In this document: piece after piece, positions 51,588-59,802 of the stretch | Layout: every line of letters begins with the position of its first letter | Position numbering within the stretch: position 1 is the first letter of the stretch | DNA from: Aliitabrizicola sp041905595 | GTDB lineage: Bacteria > Pseudomonadota > Alphaproteobacteria > Rhodobacterales > Rhodobacteraceae | Reading direction: 5' to 3' | NCBI GenBank assembly: GCA_041905595.1 | Contig: JAYRKT010000006.1 | Location: 94,733 to 158,732 of the forward strand | DNA length: 64,000 bases | The notes under the pieces: generated by a model | What the model was told of the DNA's origin: nothing | Databases searched by the model: none | The model's input: the letters and a program-made list of their open reading frames with translations, nothing else | Program-made: the position numbers and the translations under genes

Positions 51588-52058
51588 ATGACCATCCCCC
51601 GCATCGCGCTTCTGACCCTGTCCGCCTTGGCCACGGTTTGCTGGAATGGGGCGAGCCTTGCCCAGACCGGCGACGCTTGCGCGCTGCAGTACACGCGTGT
51701 CTGCCCGGGGGTGTCGGCGGGTGGTCCAGGGCTCAAGGCCTGCCTGGACCAGCAGGGCGCGGCACTGTCGCCGGCCTGCCGCCAGGCGGCCGGAGCGCCG
51801 ACGGTGCCGCTTGATACCCATCCCTCCACGACCCTCAATCCTCCGGGTGCGACGGCAGCGGTGCCGGTCGAGCCTTCCGTGAAGCCGCGTTCGGCGGTCG
51901 CGCCGACGCAGCTGGGCTTTTTGTGCGCGGACGATCTCATCAAGCTGTGCCCGAACGTGGTCAATGGCACCGAGACCGGCGCGCTGGCCTGTCTCAGGCG
52001 GAACATCGACCGTGTGTCGGAACCCTGCGCCTTCGGCCTGGGCGGCGGGAACCCCTGA
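51588..52058 (+). CDS. Small secreted cysteine-rich protein
   Basis: 156 residues with a Sec signal (about 1-25, ending ASLAQ). Two pieces with paired cysteines (GDACALQYTRVCPG...LKACL and FLCADDLIKLCPNV...ALACLRRNID) resemble the cysteine-rich repeat of the GLG1/CR1 kind. A Pro/Ala/Thr-rich linker separates them. Not otherwise recognized. It ends 3 bases before the converging lipoprotein hydrolase gene. Confidence 0.75.
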   Translation: MTIPRIALLTLSALATVCWNGASLAQTGDACALQYTRVCPGVSAGGPGLKACLDQQGAALSPACRQAAGAPTVPLDTHPSTTLNPPGATAAVPVEPSVKPRSAVAPTQLGFLCADDLIKLCPNVVNGTETGALACLRRNIDRVSEPCAFGLGGGNP

Positions 52059-52061
52059 GCC

Positions 52062-53171
52062 TCAGGGAATGCCCGTCAGCGGCGACAGGATCAGCCGGGC
52101 GCCGGCCTGTGCCAGTTCGACCCCCCCTTGCAGGCCATTCGACGCCAGTTGATCAAGTCCCGCTATGCCGGCTGCATCCATGCGGTGCAGGTAATCCAGT
52201 AGCGCAGGTGACTCCGCCTCGCTGAAGTGGTCGAGCGCGCCGCCGCCCTTGAGATCGGTCGCGTTGATGACGTAGACCCGCTTGAGGTCGCCCAGTTCGG
52301 CCGTGCTGCGGATCGAGCCGAGCCGGTCGTGCTGGCCGCGCAGCTTGGCCGAAATGGCCAGCGCCTTGTCGCGGTCCGAGATCAGCAGGAAGATCGGCAC
52401 CCCCCGACCTGTGATAAGCGGCGCAATCTCCTTGAAGATGCCGACATCGATATCTGCCGAGATCAGGACGACACCATCGATCTTGGAAAACACCGAATCC
52501 GGCTCGGTCAGCGCCATCGTTCGCAAGGTATCGACGAGAAGAAATGTCCCCATCGAATGTGCGACGAGGAAAAGGTGGTCGGACTTGCTGCGCGACATTG
52601 CCTCGATCGTATGCTGAAGCGATGGCCGCGAATAAAGGACGTTGTCCAGATCCCCGAGATATCCGTCGGCCTTGGCCAGTGATGGCCAGGAGAAATGGAC
52701 CGGCACCGCCGCGCTGCCGACGTCATGGACCAGCTGCGCTTCACGGTACAGGCCCTCCGCGAAGTCGGTGTTGAAGCCATGGATGAACAGGGAGGTGGCC
52801 TTGGCATGCTTGCGGCGCAGGTCGTCGTTGATCGCCGAGATGAAGGCAGCCTCTGACCCGAGCCGCTCGGAAGAGCTGACCATGAACTGGGTCTGGGGGT
52901 TGGGGTACTTCGCGTCGGGATACTTGATGGTCCCGACCTTTCGGTTCGGGGGGACGGAAACCATGAATTCGGCGTAGTTGGTCGATTTTGCCCGTGTCGA
53001 GCCGAAGAACTGGGTCGGGCCGATCCAGGCGCGGTCGGTGGCCACGATGATCCGCTCCTGCGTTCCGATCGTTGCGGAGGCGGGGTCAGACACGATCTGG
53101 CCGCGCTGGCCGCAACCGGTGAGAACCAGCGTGGCGCCAAGGAAAATGGGCAGTAGTCGATCAATCAGCAT
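52062..53171 (-). CDS. Lipoprotein alpha/beta hydrolase, COG4782 (DUF900) type
   Basis: 369 residues. The N-terminus ends in a lipobox (LVLTGC, Cys about residue 20), so it is likely anchored to a membrane. A COG4782-like segment (LFIHGFNTDFAEGL) and the nucleophile motif AHSMG, then VVLISADID, give the alpha/beta-hydrolase fold. The family is common in alphaproteobacteria; substrates are unknown. Confidence 0.85.
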   Translation of the reverse strand: MLIDRLLPIFLGATLVLTGCGQRGQIVSDPASATIGTQERIIVATDRAWIGPTQFFGSTRAKSTNYAEFMVSVPPNRKVGTIKYPDAKYPNPQTQFMVSSSERLGSEAAFISAINDDLRRKHAKATSLFIHGFNTDFAEGLYREAQLVHDVGSAAVPVHFSWPSLAKADGYLGDLDNVLYSRPSLQHTIEAMSRSKSDHLFLVAHSMGTFLLVDTLRTMALTEPDSVFSKIDGVVLISADIDVGIFKEIAPLITGRGVPIFLLISDRDKALAISAKLRGQHDRLGSIRSTAELGDLKRVYVINATDLKGGGALDHFSEAESPALLDYLHRMDAAGIAGLDQLASNGLQGGVELAQAGARLILSPLTGIP

Positions 53172-53432
53172 GTCGGCACTCGAACGGCGAAATTCCGCGA
53201 AAGGCTAACGCGGAATTCCGGCCACTGCACGTCCAGACCGGCGCGCAGGGTGAAGTATCGGCGATGCTGAGACGATGAATGCCCGGGTGTATTCGTATGG
53301 ACCGGAGGATCGTGCCGAAAAACATGGCGCTGGTGCCATCGCCGCGGGAGAAATGCCGCGTTGCGGCTTTGCAGACTTGTCACAGTCCGTCGCCGATGCG
53401 AGGCTTTGTCGGCAATCTGTCGGAAAACCGTG

Positions 53433-53918
53433 ATGAAATCCGTTCTCGAAGTCTGCGCGCCGCTGCCGGAAGCGACCTATCAGCCCGGCGAAGTCCTGAT
53501 TCGCGAAGGTAGCAGCGAGGGGCGGATCTTTGTCCTGCTCGAGGGGACCGTGCTGGTGATGAAGGGCGATGTCCGCGTCACCCGCGTTCGCACCCCCGGG
53601 GCGCTGTTCGGCGAGATGTCGATCCTGCTCGAAATGCCCGCCACGGCAACGGTCGTCGCCGAAACCGAGGTGAAGGTGCGCAAGGTCGAGGATGGCGCGG
53701 CTTTCCTTGCCTCGACACCCGAAGTCGCATTGCACACGGCGCGGATACTGGCGCAGCGGCTGCACGACACGACCAGCTATCTGGCGGATGTAAAGGCCCA
53801 GTTCGAGAACAAGACCGACCATTTCGGCATGGTCGACCGCATCATCGGTTCGCTTCTGAACCAGCAGCCGGCCAAGACCACGGCGAAGGCGCCAGAGAAA
53901 TCCGACCCGCGCCTTTAG
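53433..53918 (+). CDS. Standalone cyclic-nucleotide-binding domain protein
   Basis: 161 residues. The cNMP-binding fold is clear (YQPGEVLIREGSSEGRIFVLLEGTV and GALFGEMSILLEMPATATV, in which the FGE...PATA phosphate cassette is recognizable). After about residue 120 there is only a helix and tail: the DNA-binding helix-turn-helix of Crp/Fnr proteins is absent. It may act by protein contact. The CHASE2-type cyclase at 56203 could supply the ligand, which is inference. Its stop overlaps the converging phosphoesterase stop by 4 bases. Confidence 0.85.
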   Translation: MKSVLEVCAPLPEATYQPGEVLIREGSSEGRIFVLLEGTVLVMKGDVRVTRVRTPGALFGEMSILLEMPATATVVAETEVKVRKVEDGAAFLASTPEVALHTARILAQRLHDTTSYLADVKAQFENKTDHFGMVDRIIGSLLNQQPAKTTAKAPEKSDPRL

Positions 53919-54688
53919 CGCATCCAGTCGGGGACTGAAGTGATCGACGGGAAGGGCCGGACCAACGGGGCATCGAGCGGGATGGTCTCGGCCCCGTAGA
54001 TCGAGAACCACCAGGCGGTTGCGGCATCGAGATCGAGGATGATGTGCGCTGGCACCTCGCCGATCTGCTTGCCGGTGTTGAAGACCCAGGTCCCGCCGAT
54101 ACGGTCGGCCCACGACCCGCCACTGACGAAGGGGGAGTTGTGGACATGTCCTGAGACGACGATGTCGGGCTGATAGGTCTCGATCCACCGCCGCAGTTCG
54201 GTGTCGCCATAATGGCGCTTTCCGTCCCAGCTGACCGGGCTTTCCGCAGGCGGGGCATGGTAGACCCAGATCCAGCGGTCATGCGGTTCGGGGGCGGTGA
54301 CCGCCAGTTGCGCCGCGATTGCGTCCTTCGTGGCGGGACCGTCCCACCAGGGGCAGACCGTGACCAGCGTATCGCCCAGCCGCAGGGTCGTACTGTCGCC
54401 GACCACGCCAAGAAGGTCGAGGTCGCGCATCCAGTCCGCCACCTGTTCCCCGGCCTGATCCACCTGGTCGAGGTCGTGGTTACCCGAGCAGACGACCGTT
54501 CTCGCCGTTTCCGCTAGCCGTTCGAGATAGGTCTTGACCACGACCATCTGGGCGCGCCGCTCGACGCTGGACGAGATTTCCAGCAGATCGCCTGCCAGGA
54601 TGATCAGATCGAAGCGGGGCGCCATCGCCAGCACCCAGTCGTACTGCTTGAGCGAATAATGGATGTCGGCAACGATGAGCAGCTTCAT
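53915..54688 (-). CDS. Calcineurin-like metallophosphoesterase
   Basis: 257 residues. The five-motif metal site is complete: DIHYS, GDLLE, GNHDLD, HAPPAES and GHVHNSP. The fold is a binuclear-metal hydrolase of nucleotides or phosphodiesters. The ATG at 54688 begins right at the first motif. Substrate is unknown; cyclic-nucleotide phosphodiesterase activity is one possibility given the neighbours. Confidence 0.88.
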   Translation of the reverse strand: MKLLIVADIHYSLKQYDWVLAMAPRFDLIILAGDLLEISSSVERRAQMVVVKTYLERLAETARTVVCSGNHDLDQVDQAGEQVADWMRDLDLLGVVGDSTTLRLGDTLVTVCPWWDGPATKDAIAAQLAVTAPEPHDRWIWVYHAPPAESPVSWDGKRHYGDTELRRWIETYQPDIVVSGHVHNSPFVSGGSWADRIGGTWVFNTGKQIGEVPAHIILDLDAATAWWFSIYGAETIPLDAPLVRPFPSITSVPDWMR

Positions 54689-54996
54689 TTCCGCAGCCTA
54701 GATTGGAGCGATCTGCGCTGTCGAGCGCAGACAATCGAATTCCAACCCGTGCAGCCGAAGATCCCGTTGGTGCGAATAATTTGGGCTTTCCGCCCGGAAT
54801 TTGGGCTTTGTTGCCGGCGAACCCCGCGAACAGGGGCTGAAGCGCCGCACTTCGTTTCCCCCTTGAAAACAATCAAATTTTTACTAAAGGAATCATTGTA
54901 GGGCGGGTCTGCGCAAACGATATTATGGCGAGAGTTGGGCGAAAGGGCGTCCGGCCCCTGTCCATTTCGTGGGCTTTTCTTGTGGAGCTTGTTTCG
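54689..54996. other. Divergent intergenic region before the VPLPA-tail gene
   Basis: About 308 bases without a supported gene between the phosphoesterase and VPLPA-tail genes. An AT-rich stretch at about 54860-54900 includes TTGAAA at 54863-54868 and could hold the promoter of the VPLPA-tail gene; no fitting -10 box was found by eye. In-frame starts for that gene exist at 54925 as well as 54997. Confidence 0.45.
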
Positions 54997-55692
54997 GTGT
55001 CGGTCGGATCATTTGCCAAATTGCTCAGCGCGGCGGCTCTTGCCGTGACGGTCTCCGTCACCGGCGGGTTCGCCAGCACGGTTTCCGGGCTCGACCGCAC
55101 CGAGTTCGCGGCCGAGGTCGCGGATGGAACGATGCAAAGGGAAACCTTCGATTCGCTCGAGGTCGGGCCGATTTCCTCGACGCCGACCCTGTCCTTCACC
55201 TCGACGGCAGGAAAAGTGGTTGTCACCCACAAGTTCCGGGCTTCGACCGGCGTTGGCTCGCTTGGTGGCGGTTCGCTGGAATACTTCCTGCCGCACCAGA
55301 CGCTGACCATTACCTTCGCCACCGCAATCACCGCCTTCGGGATTGATATCAACAGCTGGGCGACGGTGGCGAATGCCTTCATTGGCACGACAGATACCGG
55401 CGAGTCCGTCGGGAGCGTGTATTCGCCTTTCCCGGGCAAGAGTACGGGACAGTTCCTTGGCTTCTCGTCCTCCACACCTTTCAACTCGATCACTTTGGCC
55501 GCGAATGGTAATTACACCTTCACCGTAGATACCCTGGATCACGGCAAGAAGGATCCCGATCCGGTGGTCGAGGAGCCCGATCCAGAGCCGGAACCCGCGC
55601 CGGTCCCGCTGCCCGCCTCTGCCGGTTTGCTGGTCGGAGCTGTAGGCTTGCTGGCAGGGCTGCGCCGCCGCGCCGATCAGCAATCGGCATAA
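54997..55692 (+). CDS. Exported protein with a VPLPA-type exosortase sorting tail
   Basis: 231 residues from the GTG at 54997, which has GGAG 9 bases upstream; an ATG at 54925 is an alternative. The N-terminus is a Sec signal (about 5-28, ending GGFAS). The middle is beta-rich. After an acidic Pro-rich linker comes PVPLPASAGLLVGAVGLLAGL followed by RRR, the tripartite VPLPA-CTERM tail: motif, membrane helix and basic cluster. It should be processed by an exosortase, which is not in this window, and sent to the cell surface or matrix. Confidence 0.85.
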   Translation: MSVGSFAKLLSAAALAVTVSVTGGFASTVSGLDRTEFAAEVADGTMQRETFDSLEVGPISSTPTLSFTSTAGKVVVTHKFRASTGVGSLGGGSLEYFLPHQTLTITFATAITAFGIDINSWATVANAFIGTTDTGESVGSVYSPFPGKSTGQFLGFSSSTPFNSITLAANGNYTFTVDTLDHGKKDPDPVVEEPDPEPEPAPVPLPASAGLLVGAVGLLAGLRRRADQQSA

Positions 55693-55710
55693 GGCCGCAC
55701 AAATAGAAGG

Positions 55711-55736
55711 CGAGGCGGCGTTTTTCCTTCGCCTCG
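55711..55736. terminator. Weak hairpin after the VPLPA-tail gene
   Basis: CGAGGCG at 55711-55717 and CGCCTCG at 55730-55736 form a 7-base stem with a 12-base loop that contains five T's. It is 18 bases after the stop. Terminator function is plausible but weakly supported. Confidence 0.4.
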
Positions 55737-55815
55737 GGGAAACTCGGCGCTAGAACTCCTCTCGCGGGATATTTGCAGGACCCGCGTAAGCCAAAAGCTG
55801 AGGCGGACGGGTCAG

Positions 55816-56202
55816 GTGCAACCGACTGTTGTGGTGGTGTTAGCGTTGGTCCTGGCGCTTCAGATCAAGCATCTGATTGCAGACTTCTATTTGCAGAACA
55901 CCTACATCATCCAGAACCGGCGCTATTACGGCCATGCCGCCGGATTGCTGCATGTGGGTATCCATCTGGCCGGAACGCTGGTGGTCCTGCTGCTGTTTTC
56001 CACGCCGCTTTGGCTGACCGGCACCATCCTGGCCTGCGAGGGGGTCTTCCATTACCATCTCGACTGGGCCAAGGACAACTATGGGGCCAATCGGGGGCTG
56101 ACCCCGCGCGATGCCGCCTTTTGGCATGCGATGGGTCTCGACCAGGCGCTGCATCATGCCTCTTACTTGGTGATGGCGTGGGCCTGGGCCGTCTGGGCCT
56201 GA
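55816..56202 (+). CDS. DUF3307 membrane protein
   Basis: 128 residues from a GTG at 55816. Three or four membrane segments are predicted by eye, with the family features LQIKHLIADFYLQNTYI, GLLHVGIHLAGTL and HYHLDWAKDNYG. Histidines within the membrane segments are conserved in the family, whose function is unknown. It ends at the base before the converging cyclase stop. Confidence 0.8.
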   Translation: MQPTVVVVLALVLALQIKHLIADFYLQNTYIIQNRRYYGHAAGLLHVGIHLAGTLVVLLLFSTPLWLTGTILACEGVFHYHLDWAKDNYGANRGLTPRDAAFWHAMGLDQALHHASYLVMAWAWAVWA

Positions 56203-58332
56203 TCAGCGAAAATCCTCGTTGCGCCCTGCAAGGGCATCGTAGAAGCCCGCAAGGCCCGGTTCTATTGCGATGCCGGCAGCGCGACAACGGGAGATGAGCG
56301 CGTCCGCCGCGGCAGATCGGGCCAGGGTTGTCATCAGGTCGGCATGCAGGCGCTCCAGATCCCTGAACCCGTCGGTCGCGGCAAGCTCCTTATCGCCCAC
56401 CAGGATCGAGGCCGGAATGCGCTCGCTGACGCCTTTCAGCGTCAAAGTTCCGGCCGGCAAAAGCGCCAGCCCCGTCGCCGCATCTGCGGTGGCTTGCGCG
56501 AGCAGGATATCGTAACCCACGCGCCGGCAGCCGCTTTCGATCCGGGCCGCAAGGTTCACCGTCTCGCCGACAACCGTATAGTTGAACCGGTCGCGCGAAC
56601 CGATATTTCCGACGCAGACCGTACCCGAGGCGAGACCAAGCGCCAGCCGCACCGGCTTGGGCGCGGCGCCGGAGGCGTTGAACCGGGCGAGCGCCTGACG
56701 CATCCGCAGAGCTGCAAGGGCCGCGCGGGCTTCGTGATCGGGCAGGTCGAGCGGGGCGTTCCAGAAGGCCATGATCGCATCGCCGATGAACTTGTCGATC
56801 GTGCCCTGCTCGACAAGGATCTCGTCGCCCAGTTCAGTAAAGAGCCGGTTGAGCAATTCGACCAGCTCATGGGCGGTCATCGTCTCGCTCAGGGGGGTGA
56901 AGTCGCGGATGTCGCTGAACATCACCGTCACAGGCTTCATCACGCCGCCGAGTTCAAGGCGATGCCCGCCGCGTTCGATCTGGGTCAGAACCGAGGGCGC
57001 AACATAATGGGCGAAGGAGCGGCGGATCATCCGCTTGTCGCGGTCTGCGATGACGAACTGATAGGCGGTCAGCCCCGCAAAGGCCAGGAAGCCCCCGATC
57101 AGCGGAAAGGTTGCGTCGAACAGGATCCCGGCGCGGGTGAAGGCGATCCAGCTCGCCCCGGTCACGAGCAGGGCCGACACGAACCCGGCGGTGATCGAGG
57201 CCACGGGTCCTGCAATGGACATCACCAGCGTCACGATCAGGCCAAGAGCGAGGAAAGAGATCACCTCGCTGGCCTCGACAATACCGTCACGGCGCAGGAA
57301 GCCGCCGGTCAGGATCTGTTCGATCATCTGGGCGTGGATCGACACGCCCGGCACGTTCTCGCCCAGGGCGGTGGTGCGGATGTCGAGCAACCCCGCCGCA
57401 GAGGTGCCGATCAGCACGATCTGGCCTTCCAGCCGCGCCCGCAGGCCGGGATCGTCGCCTTCCGCCAGAACGGCATGGGCCGGAACGTAGAGATCGGGCG
57501 TGTCGTGGCGGTAATGCAGCCAAAGGGAGCCGTCCGGCGTGGTCGGGATCTGGAACTGGCCAAGGCGGACCTGCTCAACGAAGCCCGACAGGTCGGGGGC
57601 GCCTGCAACGATGTAGGTCGTCTCGCCCAGGGCGAGACGCAGCGCCTCGATCGACAGGGCAGGCAGTACACCGTCGGGCGTCTTCCACAGAAGCGGGATG
57701 CGGCGGATCACCGTCGCCGCGTCGAAGGGGCTGATATTGACCACACCCACGCCTGCGGCCGCCTGCTGCAGGACGGGCAGGATCGGAACGGCATGGGAGA
57801 TGGGCGGCAATCCAAGCGCGGGCGCCTCGCCGATCTCGACCACGCCGGCCTTGCCGGTTATCGGCGGCGCCGCACTGTCGGTCGATTGCGAAGTGCCAAG
57901 CACCACGAGCGACCGGGAGATTGCTTCGGCGAAATGGCGGTCGCTGTCGATGGGAGCAAGATCGGATGGTGTCAGCCCGGGCGCAAGCAGCCCCTTGGCC
58001 GACAGGGTCGAGGCAAGCCGGGCCGGTGACATCCGGTCAGGCTCCGGGAACAGCACGTCAAGCGCCACCACCGCCGCACCATAGTCGTGAAGACGGTCGA
58101 CCAGTTCAGCGAGCAGGTCGCGCGGCCAGGGCCATTGGCCAAGTTCCCGCAGCGAGGCCTCGTCGATATCGACGACCCGCACCGGCAGATCGGTCGCCTC
58201 GCGCGGCCGCAGCCTTTGAAGAAGGTCGAAGTATGCCTCCCTCACGGACTGGATCGGCATGGGGTCCTGGGCGCGCAGCAGCGTCAGAAGGCCGAGCAGG
58301 AGGCATCCCAGGACAATGACCGTCTTGCGCAT
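56203..58332 (-). CDS. CHASE2-domain adenylate/guanylate cyclase
   Basis: 709 residues. A first membrane segment (about 3-21) anchors a periplasmic CHASE2 sensor domain (about 25-330), then three membrane segments (about 350-435) lead to a class III cyclase domain (about 470-660). The cyclase carries both metal aspartates (MFSDIRDFT and FIGDAIMAFWN) and the NYTVVGETVNLAARIE segment. It should make cAMP or cGMP in response to an envelope signal. The FecR-domain gene lies 66 bases upstream on the same strand, a pairing common for this cyclase type. Confidence 0.92.
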   Translation of the reverse strand: MRKTVIVLGCLLLGLLTLLRAQDPMPIQSVREAYFDLLQRLRPREATDLPVRVVDIDEASLRELGQWPWPRDLLAELVDRLHDYGAAVVALDVLFPEPDRMSPARLASTLSAKGLLAPGLTPSDLAPIDSDRHFAEAISRSLVVLGTSQSTDSAAPPITGKAGVVEIGEAPALGLPPISHAVPILPVLQQAAAGVGVVNISPFDAATVIRRIPLLWKTPDGVLPALSIEALRLALGETTYIVAGAPDLSGFVEQVRLGQFQIPTTPDGSLWLHYRHDTPDLYVPAHAVLAEGDDPGLRARLEGQIVLIGTSAAGLLDIRTTALGENVPGVSIHAQMIEQILTGGFLRRDGIVEASEVISFLALGLIVTLVMSIAGPVASITAGFVSALLVTGASWIAFTRAGILFDATFPLIGGFLAFAGLTAYQFVIADRDKRMIRRSFAHYVAPSVLTQIERGGHRLELGGVMKPVTVMFSDIRDFTPLSETMTAHELVELLNRLFTELGDEILVEQGTIDKFIGDAIMAFWNAPLDLPDHEARAALAALRMRQALARFNASGAAPKPVRLALGLASGTVCVGNIGSRDRFNYTVVGETVNLAARIESGCRRVGYDILLAQATADAATGLALLPAGTLTLKGVSERIPASILVGDKELAATDGFRDLERLHADLMTTLARSAAADALISRCRAAGIAIEPGLAGFYDALAGRNEDFR

Positions 58333-58398
58333 GTCAGCTGTCCCGGCCGATGCCGCCAGCGCTTTGCTGCGGGAAGACTGCCCGGTTCACCACTGCGA

Positions 58399-59277
58399 TC
58401 AATCCGCGGGCGGGGCGGGGGCCTCGGGCTCGGGGTCGGGCGCGGACGGCGTATCGGGCGCGGAGGGTGTATCGGGCGCGGAAGGACTCTCCGGGGCGGA
58501 GGCGGCCCTTTCTGCCGGCGCGTGGCTGCTTTCCTGCCGGGGAGCGAGAGTGCTGGTCGCCGGGACCGCGGTCGCCACCTTCCGAACTGTCGCGGCCTTC
58601 GCCTTGAGGTCGCCGCAACCGCCGACGGGGGCGCGGAACTTGGGCGTGATATCCTCTTGATCCACGACGAACGGGAACCCGGTGATCAGGACGGTGTCGC
58701 GTTCGTCCGTGGTCTTTGGAGCGGCGATCTTTCCCCGGCGGCTCGAAACGGCGACCGCGCATTCACCCTGCATGTTCGCGCAGGCGCCCGAGGTGCAAAG
58801 GCGGATCTTGCCGCGGAAGAGGGCGACGTTGGTGCCCTGCTTCTTGCTCACGGTGAAGTCGAAGATCGTGCCGCGGATGCCCATCGTCGCGGTTGGCGTC
58901 GTGATGTCATAGGCAGGCTTCGGGCTGTTGCCGGTGATGAAGCGGAAGCTGCCGCTGACGGCTGAAATGGCAAAGCGCTGCGCCTTGGCGGGCGATTGCA
59001 TTAGGACTTCGTCGATTACCAGCTTTGACGCCGGCCCCACCACGACCTTGGTCTCATCATCGAAGAGAAGCTCGGCGCGTCCGCTTGCATCGGTCATGAC
59101 AACATCGCCAGAAGACAGTCGCGCTCCGCGTGCCAGGACGACTGTTCCGGACGCTGTCTTCAACGTCGCTCCGGGCGACACGGCTGCAACCTGACCGATC
59201 CCCTGCGCAAGGGCGGGGGAGGGGACAAGAAGAAGAACGGCGAACAAGCCGGCGAGAAGAGCGAACCACGACCGCAT
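58399..59277 (-). CDS. Secreted FecR-domain protein
   Basis: 292 residues from the ATG at 59277. A Sec signal (about 1-24, ending PALAQ) precedes a FecR domain (about 40-140, with GATLKTASGTVVLARGARL and TATMGIRGT). The C-terminal 60 residues are Pro/Ala/Ser-rich, including several SAPDTP-type copies. The protein is periplasmic and unlike classical FecR it has no membrane segment. It is the first gene of a pair with the CHASE2 cyclase and may be its binding partner or sensor; that role is inferred. Confidence 0.88.
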   Translation of the reverse strand: MRSWFALLAGLFAVLLLVPSPALAQGIGQVAAVSPGATLKTASGTVVLARGARLSSGDVVMTDASGRAELLFDDETKVVVGPASKLVIDEVLMQSPAKAQRFAISAVSGSFRFITGNSPKPAYDITTPTATMGIRGTIFDFTVSKKQGTNVALFRGKIRLCTSGACANMQGECAVAVSSRRGKIAAPKTTDERDTVLITGFPFVVDQEDITPKFRAPVGGCGDLKAKAATVRKVATAVPATSTLAPRQESSHAPAERAASAPESPSAPDTPSAPDTPSAPDPEPEAPAPPAD

Positions 59278-59628
59278 TCGTAAAATCCTATCACTTGTCT
59301 GGCCCTGCCACGAAGGCCCGCTGAAAATGCGTAAGTGGGCGAGCGACCAATGCGAAACCGTTCGGCTGGAATTCCAGAGTGCGCGGCAGCTGGAAACCAC
59401 TCTTCGGCCCCTCGGTCCAGTTTCTGCACATATTTTGAGCATTTTTCTGCAAAGTCAGGCACATGCGCGCCAAGACCGCTGCATTGTGGCCCTTTGCCCG
59501 AAGCGAGCAACGATAGAACATCATTCTCTTCGGCTGGAAGAAAAGGCTTGGTCTCTTCTCTTGCAATACACGATAAGGTAAGTCGTAATTATCCCGTGAA
59601 ACCGCCGACCCGCGTTCAGGAGGGCAAG
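59278..59628. other. Divergent intergenic region between the FecR gene and the sulfate-type binding protein
   Basis: No supported gene in this 351-base gap. It contains a perfect 12-base palindrome CTGGAATTCCAG at 59366-59377, which could be a regulator site. An AT-rich stretch near 59560-59595 may hold the promoter of the transporter operon. The AGGAGG at 59618-59623 is the ribosome site of an upstream in-frame start at 59629. Confidence 0.5.
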
Positions 59629-59802
59629 ATGGGGAACATGCATGACCGGCCAAACCAGCAGCAGGGGCAGCAGGCAGCACCTGCCGCCGAACGGTCCCGC
59701 TGGCTTTTGCGCAGCCCCATCCTTGGTCTCGCGCCAGCGCTGCCTTTCGCGGCCCGGAAGGAACGAGACGGGACGGCCAGCCTTTCGACATCGGAGCATC
59801 CC

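Noticed and set aside
52050..52072. Small hairpin over the stop of the cysteine-rich gene
   Set aside because: The stem has only 6 bases and no T-run, too weak to call a terminator.
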